64,000 bases of DNA, taken from the NCBI GenBank assembly GCA_977006965.1, contig OZ345366.1, positions 434,001 through 498,000 on the forward strand. Reading direction: 5' to 3'. This DNA is from Phymatolithon calcareum (taxonomy: Eukaryota > Rhodophyta > Florideophyceae > Hapalidiales). The translations under genes were made by a program, and so were the position numbers. The first letter of the stretch is position 1. Each line of letters starts with the position of its first letter. This document shows positions 40,105 to 52,367 of this stretch, piece by piece. Under the pieces are notes generated by a model. That model was not told the DNA's origin. It did no database searches and was given only the letters and a program-made list of their open reading frames with translations.

Positions 40105-41652
40105 CCGGCGTGGCATATCCTTCCAATAGTGATTTGATCCTTTGTGAGCTAAATCGTGGCGGACTTCCCGTCACCCATATAGAAGGACAGGGAGCCAGAT
40201 GAGATGAGTGAATAAAAAGGTGCCATTTAACATGAGATGGATAGCTACAGTAGCCATGTTTACAATAAACTGTAATACTTTAGCTATGTGCAAACCCGAA
40301 GTATGTTTATGATTATTGATAAAGTCACCACTTCTCTCTCATTATATGGTGACTATGTCAGATACGATCTGAATTTATGTAGATACAGGCCCATTAAAGC
40401 TAGCAGAAATCTGAGGCAACTTTTATTTTCAATGCTACAGAGACGTGAAAGCACAAGAGGCGTGCAGATACAATCTCCATGGGTATATGGTAGACGTGTC
40501 CCAAATTAATAAATTGAGCTCAGCACGCATTTCGAATTTTGGGGCTCACAGGAGTGGAAATGGGAGAGGAGCGTTTCTCTCCACCCAGCATTTCGGGTAT
40601 CCTTTTGAGAACTTCTAGTTTCAGAAGTCCCCACTTTTATGATTATTGATTAAGTAACTGCGTCCCTCTCTTGACGACAAAACGGTAGTACTATCCGGGT
40701 CATATCCGTGGGACCATGCAAGATTGAGATGTCATTGCCGAGACATAAGTGGACACTCAGGATGGGGATTAATCATAAGAACCCTAGAGTATGAGGCGAT
40801 AGATCGAAAGAGTTCCCTCGATCCATTGCGATCAAGCAAGATGTTGCTTGGGCTGTGGCTTTCTTGTAGGGCGCGTTGGACAAGAGCAATTACAGCCTGG
40901 AACGAGGCGCTGCGCGATGGTTATCGAAAAGGTTAATTTCGAAATCGCAGACGCAGCTTAGCGCATATGAGGTTCAGTTTGTTCAATAGCTTACAATTTG
41001 TGCATTAAGATGCTTCTTGTCCGCAAAGAGTGGTTTGCAAAGAGAAGCAAGTCTCGAGTGGGACCGGTATCGGTGGCCGTCTTCAACGATACTTTACTTG
41101 CGTGGTTTAAACGAATGCAGTCACACGTGATTTCGTTCAAATTTTTTGTTCTCAATTATCGTTTCAATTCTGGCGAGTATTGATTTGTCGATTGTAACAG
41201 ATTTATGGAGAAGCGACAAGGATGGATGGATGGATTTCTGTTTTATTGAAGCTCCCTTAGTCAATTATCATTGCACCTGAGAGACTTTTCGTTGCGCTAC
41301 AATCCTTCGCTTACGTTTTCATTTTGATTTCGGACATTTTCTTTGGACGAGAAGCGACAAGGAGATGGATATTTTTCGGAAGCTTTTTCTCCTTAGAGTA
41401 GATTTTTATGTGTATGTCGTACCGGCAAACAGCCAACAAAGCATACTTAAGTTTCGTTCCCTGACCCACTTCCACACCTTATGCAACTGCTGAGACCTGT
41501 GCCGATCGGCATGGAGCTTAGTACAAGAGCGGCGCTCCAGCATCTCCATATCCAGTCGAAAAAGGCTTACTGCGTACGGCACCAAGGTGAACAGCACAAA
41601 ATTGTTCCCAATGGTCCTGCTTATGACTCTGAGCGATCGGACTGGATTTTAA

Positions 41653-42011
41653 GGTTTTTCTGAAGCAACTGTTTAGCTTTTTATTTAAAAGCCCTCAGTA
41701 ACACTCCTAAGACTGTACGGGAGCAGCTTTTTGGAAAATTTTCATTCTAGAATATTGCCTCGTCCCTAATACAGGGACTCGTCCTTTTCCATATTATCAA
41801 CTATAGTGACGCTGTAGAGTAGCAGGGAGTCTAATTCCTATTCCGTTGTCAACATTTCTCCGGAGTCCAGTTGATACTTTGTTACGTTCTTGAGCACGGT
41901 CTCCAGGTGGCTCGGCTGCCGCTCCGAATGTATCCGATATTAGTGTCGTGCTCACTTGAGGGAACCTGCCGCTTGCGTATTTTATGGCCAGCTGTCGATG
42001 TCGCACCTGGC
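41653..42011. repeat. Three-copy dispersed repeat, copy 1
   Basis: Shares GAAGCAACTGTTTAG, GCCCTCAGTAACACTCCTAAG, GGGAGCAGCTTTT and, further on, CTCACTTGAGGGAACCTGCC and GGCCAGCTGTCGATGTCGCA with 52368-52821. The first half is shared with 50846-51003. The minus strand translates as ATSTAGHKIRKRQVPSSEHD, so it is probably part of a LINE. Confidence 0.8.
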
Positions 42012-43749
42012 AAACCTGAGGATGGCCGGGACATAGTCTGGTTTGATCGTACGGTATTTTTCTCTTTCTTCTCGCTGGATTTTGATGTACTGCGCATACT
42101 CTCGGAAGTGCGAAGACCGCAGTTTCCCTTGGATGTATCCCCTTTATCAGAAATGACAGCTTTCAAGGGCCATCGGAAAGATCATCGAATAGCCAGAAGC
42201 CGGGGAACTGCTGCATTCGTCGATTACTTTCAGTGATAGCGCAAGTAAACTGCTTCAAAGAGCACAAACATATAGATTGAACGCCTGCAACTTGTAGAAA
42301 TGAGTCATATCGGAGGAACACACTGAGTCAGAAAAGCAAGGGTCTGGTCGAAGAAGGCGAGAGGTCTAAGGAATGTCTCATGTGATAGCAAGGCAGAAGA
42401 AAAATCGTCGCCTACAAATGGAACGGAAGGAAGGACTTGGTATCGATGACTACAATATCACTACTAGGACAAACTGGAATTTGCAAACTCCTATCAATAA
42501 TTACATCGATATCTCTAGTTAACGAGGTTGTGCATGCGCAGGGCAACGAGAATATTTAGATAGAAAACACACATAGCCAGGCTTGTCTTCTATCGATAAC
42601 ATTACTCATCGGGAAAGATGCGACTTTTGTACATTCTTACTTTCGTGCCAATTTCTCTATCGAATATTTTGCGCTGTGACGGACGGCACAGAGTCCTTTG
42701 TACTACCATTTGAAGAAATGCCAGAGTGAAAGATTTAATAAAACAGTACGAGCCCAATTGCGATAGTTTTAGTGTCACGAGGCCCTGAATCTGAGATACC
42801 AAGTGCATACGATTTAGGGACGGCGTTTCGACAAGGAGAGCGGCCACAGGCGGGTGGATCGGAATACCGTTCGTTGTTTGCAGATAGCAGCATATCACGA
42901 ATGAAAAGTGATGGATACTGATCCACCTCGAATAACCACTTAGGGGCTGATGATTGAAACCTGTGTTTCCTCTTCTAATTTCTCAATCCGCAGTGCTCAA
43001 AAACAGTAGCCCCTGACGGATTCCTAGTGTAAACATAAATTTTGAAGTTCCATATCCTCATTTACAGTTTGTGTCTTGCCTGGCCAATGCACTTTTTGCA
43101 TAGTCTCCTGCAACGCAGTGCGACTCTCATTGTGGTATCCATCGTGAATGCGGGATGCAACGAGGGACTCGACAGTTGGCACAGGGAGGTGTTTCGTGTA
43201 ATCACGTAACTACTGCAGCCATTGAGCGGTCAAAGAGGGTGTGATTGAAAAAGTATCTTTCAGATTAGGATTCGGATTTAAATTCAACGGCCTTCCTTCC
43301 AAGGTCCGCACGTAGTGGAGTCCCACTGTGTCCGATAGTACTACCCTTTTCAGTACACATCAGAGCTCAACGGACGGTGGCGGATCTTAGAACAGGGAGG
43401 AGTACCGGGAAGATGACAAAACAGTCTGACCACGTTAGGGTGGACTTAAAACATCGGTATTTCAAACTTGTGTATCGAAATACCACTCAGGTGCGTCCAG
43501 GCGTAGAATTTGACTCTTTGAAACTAGGCCCAGAACAACTGTCTTCCTCGCCTGTATCTCGTGTCCCGTGCACGGTATCCGGCCCCATCCACACCCACAG
43601 CCACTCATGGCTCTTAACGGTGTATTCAGAACAGGGTAGCACGCCGTTCTGAAAAATATCCGGTCAAACATGTGGCTCTGGCTCTGTTTTGGGCGGCCGT
43701 ATTTTGGATCGAGCTCTGTACGTCCTTCCACGTCCATCCATCAGACCGG

Positions 43750-43757
43750 GTATAAAT
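43750..43757 (+). promoter_or_regulatory. TATA box of the small basic gene at 43911
   Basis: GTATAAAT lies 154 bases before the ATG, leaving a leader of roughly 125 bases. Confidence 0.6.
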
Positions 43758-43910
43758 TGGACCTCTTCGACCGCGCTTCGCAAATCATCCCACCCACCGT
43801 CGCCGTCCGTGCGCAACACACTCAACGCGCAGCAAAAAGATCCCACAGAACTCGTCCGCTGAGTCGGCTCTTCGTCCAGAGAATATATATCGATACATCA
43901 GCTGTCCAGA

Positions 43911-44137
43911 TGAAGAACGAGAAGAGCAAGAGCAGCAGCTCAAAGACCAGCGGTCAGAAACCTGTGCCGCTCGCCACTCCACCGAGAGCACCAAAGGTGC
44001 AGAAGAAGCAGGCGCGGGGAAAAGTACCACCGCTCATGCTTTCGCCGCCAATGTCGGCCAAGAAGCGATCGCCGACAGGCTCCAAGCATATGTCATCGCT
44101 ATCGCTAGCTCCTTCTCGCGCCACCAAGCACGCATAA
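43911..44137 (+). CDS. Small Lys/Ser/Pro-rich basic protein (75 aa)
   Basis: Not recognised. ATG at 43911 (CCAGATGAAG) after a clear TATA box. The sequence starts MKNEKSKSSSSKTSGQ and continues with TPPRAPKVQKKQARGK, a hydrophobic dip VPPLMLSPPM, then SAKKRSPTGSK. It is very basic, disordered and nuclear-like, recalling linker-histone tails or small DNA-binding proteins by composition only. A 48-aa protein of similar make-up is encoded on the opposite strand at 44889-45035, so two tiny TATA-driven basic genes face each other. There is no signal peptide. Confidence 0.6.
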
Positions 44138-44325
44138 CCCTTTTGTCGACAGTCCTAACATTTCGTCGTGTAAAACAAGTGCGTTTTGCCGTTGCCCGCG
44201 CCCGCACAAGTCCTAGTCAAATTTCACGATCGCTGGAAGGCATGCAATACGTGCGCTGAGTAGATCGATGTCCGTCGCTAGAAGGGGCTCAGCAATACAG
44301 CATTTTTGTACTAGCTAAGTCCGAA

Positions 44326-44520
44326 GGTAATTCAGATTGTAAACACATATCCTTCCCTTCTCATGTCTTTCCTTCTGTTCTCTAAGCGTGCATCTGAGCC
44401 TGAGGCCTGTCAATTTGGGAAGGTGATTCAGGTTGTATGCACATATTCTTTCCGACTTATGCTTTTCCTTCTGCTCTCTAAGAATACATTTCGCGCCCGT
44501 GCCAATGACGGCGTGATAAT
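44326..44520. repeat. Tandem duplication, 96-bp period
   Basis: Two units starting at 44326 and 44422 share GGT.ATTCAG.TTGTA...CACATA, CTTTCCTTCTG.TCTCTAAG. On the minus strand the frame stays open across both copies, encoding two similar segments (LREQKE.H...RIC.YNLN). The 96-bp period preserves frame, but the gene status is unproven. Confidence 0.75.
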
Positions 44521-44888
44521 GGAAACTCGGAAATGATTCCATACAGTAGTGAAAACCAGAGTGATGAGCACAGGGGATTTCTTTGGCGGATAAGACATGG
44601 CCTCTTCAGTGAGTGTAATCGGTTTTTACAATTGTGTTAAGAACAGTACCTATTCGCACAGATCGTTTTATCGCCGCTCGGCAAACACAATTATAGCTTG
44701 GAGCTTGGACGGTGACCTTCTGACGGAGTGTTCCGCCGCATATAGGTAAGTTTGAACATGGACGCTGCTCTTGGGACGTGGATATCGAATGCGATCGAAT
44801 TGGGCTACCTGCGGAACGTTTGGTTTTTTACTTCTGCCCGCTGGAGACACAGGCACGTCAAGTGCAGGATCCGAGGGTATCGACAGAG

Positions 44889-45035
44889 TTATTTGGAAGT
44901 CTTCTTCTTCTTCTTCGCCGGTGCTGCGAGGGAGTTTCCCAATGAGAACGGCGGCGGGCTCTGTCCGTTCTTGAGTTTTGGCACTTTCGGCGCACCGGGC
45001 GTCTTTGTCTTGGTTGATCGTGCGTCCTTCGGCAT
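44889..45035 (-). CDS. Tiny Lys/Pro-rich basic protein (48 aa)
   Basis: Not recognised, and easily missed because of its length. ATG at 45035 (CAATATGCCG), stop TAA at 44889-44891. The protein opens MPKDARSTKTKTPGAPKVPK, has a short apolar stretch PPPFSLGNSLAAPA, and ends KKKKKTSK. A TATA box (CTATAAAT) lies about 125-135 bases upstream, so it has a sound promoter. It resembles the facing 75-aa gene at 43911 in composition and in a shared APKV followed by Lys-rich sequence and PPP/VPP, so the two may be diverged paralogues (weak). Confidence 0.55.
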   Translation of the reverse strand: MPKDARSTKTKTPGAPKVPKLKNGQSPPPFSLGNSLAAPAKKKKKTSK

Positions 45036-45160
45036 ATTGCTATCACAAGTTGGTTCCTATACGTGAGTGGTGTGTCCGAAATTTGAAGCGCGCTGAATGT
45101 AGTTGATAGCGATGGATGAGACTGTGATGGTGAGCGACTGAAGGGATGTTCGGAATGGGT

Positions 45161-45170
45161 ATTTATAGGG
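45161..45170 (-). promoter_or_regulatory. TATA box of the 48-aa gene
   Basis: CCCTATAAAT on the minus strand, with a pyrimidine-rich start region downstream. Similar in form to those at 9402 and 43750. Confidence 0.6.
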
Positions 45171-47148
45171 TGCGCACTGTGCATTCGATGCATCGTTCTG
45201 CCGAGGAAGAGTAGTGGGTGGCTGCTGAGTGTAACACGCAACCGGAGATTGCGAGAAATGGAAAGGTGGATATTTCGTGGTAAAATGTCGTCAAAGCGTT
45301 CTATCGAGGCAAATTGTGCCTCTTTTTGTGAGTCGTACCGGATCTGGATTCCAAGACTCCTATGACGTCCAGAGCGTCCTAAACTCTGACGTTGTCGTTG
45401 GAAATAATATTAAAGACGTGTCGAATATGCAATACGAAGGGAAGCTCAATGGAGTATCCCCCGAGTGGAAAGAAGTCCCCTGGCAGCGCGGTGCGCTCGT
45501 CCGAACGCTGGCGAGATGTAGCACGATAATCATACTATCGCCGTGACTGCTCAGGCGCGAAGCAACGAGAGGACGATTCGCAACCTCTGGACAGACGCAG
45601 ATTTCTTACTGGCAGTTCGGGGCCCTAGTGTGTGACAAACAGTGATAGTTGCGTTGCTATGAGGATGATGCCCATCAGGAGATATATTGGCTTGCCCCAG
45701 TGCGGAAAGTACAATTGTTGTACCGGCTATTGCCTACGAAGGTCAATCTGCGGGGCAGTTGCGTTGGTCTTTTCGTCCGAAGCGCTATCAGAATATACCA
45801 AAAGGCATCGCGCTCAGGGACGCTGGAGCTTGAATAGATTTCACAACAACCACTATATTACATCTGATAGCCGTTTGGACCTCTGAAACGGTATGCACGT
45901 TGCGGAATTAACGGTGTACGTACTACGCGGCCCATAATGAACTTTTAGATCGATCGCTTTCGTTCTGCTTCCACGAAGTGCGTCTAGAATAGAAGGTGCA
46001 CATCAAACATGGGAAAAAAATGGAACTCACTCTTCCAATTGCCTCACTTTTCAATATTACGAGTATGTCGCAGCTGCCAAGTTATGTACACGCCAGAACT
46101 TGATTCACAATAATTGTTAAGTATCTACGGGTATCTCACACCTGCCCAAGTGCTCGCACACCGTTGACTGTATACTGTTCCGGTCGGACTGCCTCCCGAC
46201 GCCTATTCATGTGGAGAGTACTGAAAAGAACTGTTTAAAACTTGTGAAGGGCAAGTTCAGTCGTTAGCATAAGATTGACTTTTTGTGCAGGAAAGGAAAG
46301 CAGAAAGACTGTAAATTATAGATCGCGACGTATGTAGGGCGGGTGGATCGGAAGCTGGAGTACGTAGCAAGTGGGCCCGAGACTTGGCGATTTGCGGAGG
46401 ACACCCGTCATCCATGACTCCCCATGAAAAGCGGAGGCGTCTTCGAAGCCACGTCGCATGTACCAAATGTTCATCCAGTGACAGGCACCATTACTATGTC
46501 AACGAATCAGAAGATTCGTGGTGTAGTTAGCACAATTGAGCTTCGCTATCCTCCAAATCCGACCCATCTATGTCATGGTTAGTGCACAATAAAATCATCG
46601 TGTTGGCCTTTTTTGCAAGGGAGAGGACTGGTATCTCCCGTCACGCTCGCCAAAAGAGTCGGCAAATTATTCTCCAACGGAGCGGAGAACTTAAGTAGAT
46701 CTCACTGTCCCTCCTGGACGACCGAAAGCTCCGGTCACGCTCGGAAAAATATAGACAGCCGGTTCGCACATGGAGCGGCGAATTAATATTGATATTCCTG
46801 TCACTGCTACTGGGCCGAAAGACGGACTGACACTTCTCCTCCGCAAGGGTAACAACGTGACCTCAATTCCTAAGCGCGAACAAATTTTGGCGACATTTCG
46901 CGATGAAGCTGCGAGCAAAGCATTGGAAAAAATAATTGCTATTGTAATTATTTAAATTATTGTTCCAATAATTTATTCCTGAGTCTCGCATATTTATTGT
47001 ATTTATTGAGATCGTCGTGGTTGCGACAATTATTGTATCGGACTCCTCATTTTTTCGATCCGGTTATTCTATCGCGACAGAAAGTAGCAAGAAGGATCCA
47101 ATAATTCGGGGAATAACCAGTTATTTATACCTCGCTGAACTTGAATAC

Positions 47149-47185
47149 AATAATTTATTGCTTCTGCGTTCAACAATAAATTATT
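47149..47185. repeat. AT-rich inverted repeat, 12-bp perfect arms
   Basis: AATAATTTATTG at 47149-47160 pairs with 47174-47185 across 13 nt. Confidence 0.8.
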
Positions 47186-48345
47186 TATTCTCGACACTTT
47201 TCGAGAAAAGAATAAAAATAAATAAATAATTCCAATGCTTTGGCTGCGAGGATGGTCCACATTCTTGCCGCTTCCTAGACCATTATTGCGCCATTGCCAA
47301 GAATCCACACTGTCGTTCACTCGCTCGGCGTACATTCCACCCACAAATTTGCACAGCAAGGTCCGTAAGGCAATCTTTCCGTAATTTCTCCCCCACCGAA
47401 CATGTACATTCTAGGAAACAATAGACTGGATAGAAGCACCACACTGGGGAAAATTAAGAAAATTATACCTGTGCTACACAACACTCCGCCATTACGCGCC
47501 CGATGTATGCCGGTCCCTAATTTATACTCACGAGTTTCTCCATCAAAGGGAACTGTCGGATCAGCGTGAACGGTTCTATCGTCCACGCATTGCTTGATTA
47601 GAAGTTCTTGCGCCTTCGTCGAGGGAGAGTAGCTGGGCGGCCTTGTCGTTTCTAGGTGGTTTCAAGTAGATTCATTGCGTGCGATCAGCGTGCTGGCCCG
47701 CTCTTACTTAAAATTTTGCGGGACCATCCGATCTCGCAGGACCGCGTCATGTACAGACGCATGACATGTACCTCCACGATGGCATTACTACTTGGTCTGC
47801 TCGATATACCAGCAAAGGGGCACAGTACTCCATTGCGCGACCATACTGGGCAGTGAATCACAGGGCAGAGTAGCGCTCTGTGCATGCAGCAAACCAGGGA
47901 CAACTGATGAACACCATTACTGCATACAGAACCCGCGTTAGCGTCTAAACGGCAAGAAAACAAATACTGTTGAAAACCAGTGCTCGAAAATGCACTTGAA
48001 GTGTCGCGACTTGTATGGAGCCTTTTTCGGAGGCGACTAGCACTGCAACGGGGCACACGCGAAAGAGAACTGGCGGTTGTATTGTGCCCAACATTTGATC
48101 ATAGGATGTAAATTTCCGGTCGGGCAGTTTGTACACGGCAATGCATCAGAAGCGCAAGAAGTTTACCCACAAATGATCTGTGCTCGGCAGCTCCCTTCGT
48201 ATACTCAAAAAATGAATTCATTGCTAATAATGGTAAGCACACAGGGATATTAACTATTTCTAAACAAACAGTTAAATAAATTTAAATTTTAAAAATTAAA
48301 ATTTATTTGATCAATCTAAGTTTTGAAAAAAGTCTTACAGTGGCC

Positions 48346-48411
48346 TTATCGAACTTTCTCAGATGCTCCGAAAAGGCTAGTCATTTCGGAGCATCTAAGA
48401 AAGTTCGATAA
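48346..48411. repeat. Hairpin with 28-bp arms, one mismatch, 10-nt loop
   Basis: 48346-48373 and 48384-48411 pair at 27 of 28 positions. An AT-rich hairpin lies just upstream at about 48274-48308. Confidence 0.92.
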
Positions 48412-50308
48412 AAACGGAGGTAGACAAATCTTGTTGGGCAGGAAGATGTACAAGGGTTCTCAAAATAGCTATTCCGTGAACCATTGCTTTTATTGATAAC
48501 CGGTTCAGTTCTCCTAATCGAACAAGGCTTTCACGGTTTGAGTCGTTCCCTTGTCATACACACGTAACGTCTTTAGCGACAAAACGTCTCTCTTGGGCTA
48601 CTACTCTAGTGTCGAGAGAGAATTCTTAGTTTTCCATGTCCTCGCTTGCTTGCACTGGTGAGCTTTCGATAAAAATATGTTCGATGATTTTATTTATTGG
48701 CCGATTGGCGAATGGGCAGAACGTCATTTTTTCCACGACATAGTATAGACTCTTGAACATTGCAATATTCCATTCTTCAGCTGTTTTTCGTTTCGAAAAC
48801 AATTACTAGTTCCTCTTCTGCAGCACTGTGGGCTATGACCTTTTCCAAGTGAACAGATGTGCACGACCACCACACTGAGTGTCGCAGAAAATGCCCCCAC
48901 AAGTGCTGTCTTTCCATCTCTGTCACGTGCCGACAAGAGCACGTCAATTCTGCGCTTTTGATCATGCAGTGCAAATGCAGTAGAATAAATGGGCTGATGA
49001 TTTTCTGTCACGTGCCAATTGGCTGCGGAGCCGACACATTGCGAGAGTGAACCGTCGGCGGTATTCACACCGACATGTAGTGTGGGCCGTCTATTTGCAA
49101 CGTTTAAACATATTTTTGATGGTGAATATCAGCCCAATCTTTCTCGTCGGGCCACCCTATTGCCCTTCTCCAAGCTAGCTACGACTATTCAGACGTCAGC
49201 AGACGTTGGAGAGTTCCTTCTTTCGGACTGAGCAACGAGATGACGCATCTCCACTGCAATTGAAACACGTCTGCAAATATGCAAATGGCCATAGTAAAAC
49301 AGCACTGTATTATTATGCCACTTGGTCCTCCAACAAAGCACAAGGGTCTGGTATGCCACCACGTACAAAAACTTTGCTCACCCGCACTGCCTTCTCAAGA
49401 CAGCTCCGACAGCATCGCTCGAGCATCGTCCAATCTGCCATGGTCCAATACGTTGCTTCAACTGCCCGATTCACCCAGAAATGATGCCAACTGTTCAGAG
49501 GTCAAATCGAGAGTTGCTAAATGTCCACCTTGCCTTCTTGCAACCCGAATGGTGCTACATCAATAAAATGAAGAAACTCTTCTTTAGACAGAATCCATCC
49601 GAAACCTCTTGGCAGTAGGGAAGCTACCCCAAGCGTCAGCAGATGCCATGGAAACTTTTAAATAAAAATCTTCCTTTCTTCTTCTTGGAACCCGAACTGA
49701 ATTTCTTGTGGCACACGATCATATGTCAACCCCCATCTCGTTGTTCTTGCATATCATCCCGCATTGAGGATCCTAACCACTGTCTCATATCGCTGATCTC
49801 TAACGCGACGACGAAAGAGTTTAATGTTTTGTGTTTTCATGGCTCGATGGGCACAGTCGGGTGACTCCCAAGCCCATATCTCCCCTCCAAGATGCCTGGT
49901 CGACCAATGTACCGGCCTCCCGTTTCTAAGATTTGATAGTGCACGTGTTGCGTACACGGGGATAACGGCTAGGAAATTGCTGTGCTCCGGCTTGATATTG
50001 ACTTGGTTACCTCCCGAACTGTGTAATCACTGGGAGTGTTAAGATAAGGAATGGGTTTATCTTGAAAAGGGGTGATCTCTCTCCGATGAGAAGATGAGAT
50101 GAGATGCTCCAGTCTAAGGTGCGATTTAGGATCGCCGCTTAAATAGAGCAGGGGCGAGAAATGCACACCCTGTACAAAGAGGGGGAGCACTAACAGACAC
50201 TACTCTAACAATCCCAATTGGTTGGTATGTTCTCCCTGATAGTGTAAGTGTCCCTCCTTACGCTCGTGCAGCATTGCGTGTCTACAACTGGCTTTTTTCG
50301 TGACTGCT

Positions 50309-50370
50309 CAAAAATGGCATTGATTGACGTATTCACCTATCGGGGAATACGTCAATCAATGCCATTTTTG
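50309..50370. repeat. Hairpin with 26-bp perfect arms, 10-nt loop
   Basis: 50309-50334 and 50345-50370 are exact reverse complements. Confidence 0.94.
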
Positions 50371-50430
50371 AACGGACATTCTCGAGCGCTCTGATTTCGG
50401 CCCAAAACAGAGCTCTCGAGAATATCCGTT
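50371..50430. repeat. Second hairpin directly abutting the first, 23-bp arms
   Basis: 50371-50393 pairs with 50408-50430 at 21 of 23 positions. It begins at the base after the preceding hairpin ends. Confidence 0.9.
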
Positions 50431-50504
50431 TTTTACTGTATTATTTTTAAGAGCCTCGCCGTCTTACGAATATACGGGCAAGGCTTCCTCACGTGCTGAT
50501 TAGC

Positions 50505-52062
50505 TTATACCATCTCCGGTTCCTTGCTTGATATTCTAGTGTCAATGAGGTTCAACAGCTCGCCCAGAGCTTTCTCAGTCATGATTCTGTTTTCGCCTTC
50601 GAGTTCATATCCTGAAAAGTTATATTCCAAGGTCTCTATGTGATGCCGGACCTCATCTCCGAATCTCTCTACAGTCGTTGTTGTACACACCTGCGGAAAC
50701 ACATGTGTATTGAAGCGCCAATTGCCTGTGTTTCGCGTTGAGGAACTAAGGATTACTGGAAATTCTCTTGTCTTGCCATGTGGTTTCTTCCTTTTCCTCT
50801 TTGACTCTGGAAGTTGACCTTTCATTATCGAAAAGTTTTGATCACAGTTTTTTTGCACTGTTTAGTTGTTTATGAAAGCCCTCATTAACACTCCTAAGAT
50901 TGTACGGGAGCAGCTTTTCGTAACTTGTTCATTCTAGTATATCGCCTGGTCCCTAATACAGGGACTCGTCGTTCTCCATAAGTTTGATCACAGTGTTACG
51001 GCAGTTTTGTTTGTTCGAATGTACTTCGCAGCCTCATTAGCGGTTCTCTGGCTGTCGTCGCGGCGATGTCGTTCCTTACAGAAAGCAAGATCAACCATCA
51101 CGTCTTCTTTACGAGCCGAACCGGTCTCCATTCAGACTGCGCCGAGAGCTGTCCATGTCGCATAGACGGGCAGAGGTGATATTGCATTAACTGATTAGAG
51201 ACTGTGCCTCCATTGTGGCCGTCTTTAGGCATGAATTCAACAGGCACGCAATTCCGTACAACCTAGTGTGCAAAGCCAGTAATTCTGGATTCAAAGAAAC
51301 TACCGAGCACCTGATTTGAAGTCGTGGCGCACGTTCTGTCTCTAGACTTAAGTTTATTGGTAGAGTGGGGGCCAACACGTAGAAGTGCTATGCCGTGACA
51401 GATCCTTAGCCATACTCATTGCAGACCAACGAGAAGCTTTTGTAGAACTTCTTTAGGTGCTCACCTTCCGCGTGTGTGATCTTTCCGCAATAAGGAAAGA
51501 AAGTTGCATTGCGTGATTGTTCCTCCTTTCTATCGGTTTTTCTAGATATATACACTTTCTCGCCTTTGTTCTCCTTAGCAGTTTGAAATCTAAGATTACC
51601 GGTCGTTGGCTGGGAGTTAGGATTGTATATTGCAGGCTGAACCTTTCTGCGCGCAAAAGGCCTAGACATCTGATAGAAGAACGTTAGTTCCGTATCCTTG
51701 ACGGCATTCGGTACATTTTGCGCTGGTTATTTGATTGTGTTCTGTGAAAGTTCCCAAAGCCTCACCTTGGACTAACCGGGTAGAATTTGCATGATTCTGT
51801 ACGCTAAAGTCATCTGGGCACTCAAAAAGTCTATGCTTCATAATTCTCTGCCAACAAGCGCTCTTGAGAGCCTTCTGCATTCAAACTCAATTTCAGTGCC
51901 CATCTTCGACGACGCTAGTCTACATTGTAACGCAACAAGTTCGATCACCGCGGTAATCCCAAGTAGGCACTCAGTACTGATTTTCTCCAAAGGGGTGCTC
52001 GGTTGAATGTCAACCTTAGGCACCGATATCGCGTCGTTCTTTCTCTTATATAGAGGATCCAT
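50505..52062 (-). mobile_element. Decayed minus-strand transposon ORF1-like sequence
   Basis: A string of minus-strand frames (to 52062, 51880, 51669 and 50858) interrupted by stops and frameshifts. One contains a possible zinc knuckle (FFPYCGKITHAEGEH). Segments at 50.75 and 51.6 kb both show a TGN.RF-like phrase. The position next to LINE pieces suggests a degraded LINE ORF1, but no decisive domain remains. Confidence 0.35.
50846..51003. repeat. Three-copy dispersed repeat, copy 2 (partial)
   Basis: Carries the first half only: CACTGTTTAG, GCCCTCATTAACACTCCTAAG, GGGAGCAGCTTTTCG, GGTCCCTAATACAGGGACTCGT. Confidence 0.75.
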
Positions 52063-52367
52063 GGTAACTTGTCTGCAATAGGAATCTTCATTGATCAGCC
52101 TTCTTCCTCCTTTCCCAATACTTTAATTATTTCTTCTCTGATCCTCCTCGTGGTAGATCCCACCTCCACTTTGTAGAGGGCTCTTCGCGAGTCTTCATAT
52201 TGCTAAATAAAAATCTACACTTCTTCTTCTTAAGATATTCAATATCCTCAGATGTTTCTCATATGTCCTCGTCTCTTCCAGAGCAGTCTTCGGTTTCTTC
52301 ACGGCGCTTATTACGTCTTACCAGGCTTAATGCAAACCTTTCCACTTAATGTCGTCTCCTTATATTT

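Larger units (their letters stand above)
37037..43749. other. Gene-poor, transposon-derived region
   Basis: About 6.7 kb with no intact gene. It contains a reverse-transcriptase fragment (38184), a long perfect hairpin (about 40031-40094), a copy of a repeat shared with 50.9 and 52.4 kb (41653-42011), and diffuse AT-rich sequence. Confidence 0.65.

Noticed and set aside
46930-47240. AT-rich block as a replication origin or organelle insert
   Set aside because: AT richness and short inverted repeats alone do not identify an origin, and no organelle gene is recognisable.
48724-49068. 114-codon minus-strand frame with transposase-like flavour
   Set aside because: No catalytic motif, inverted ends or second fragment could be found to support a transposase.
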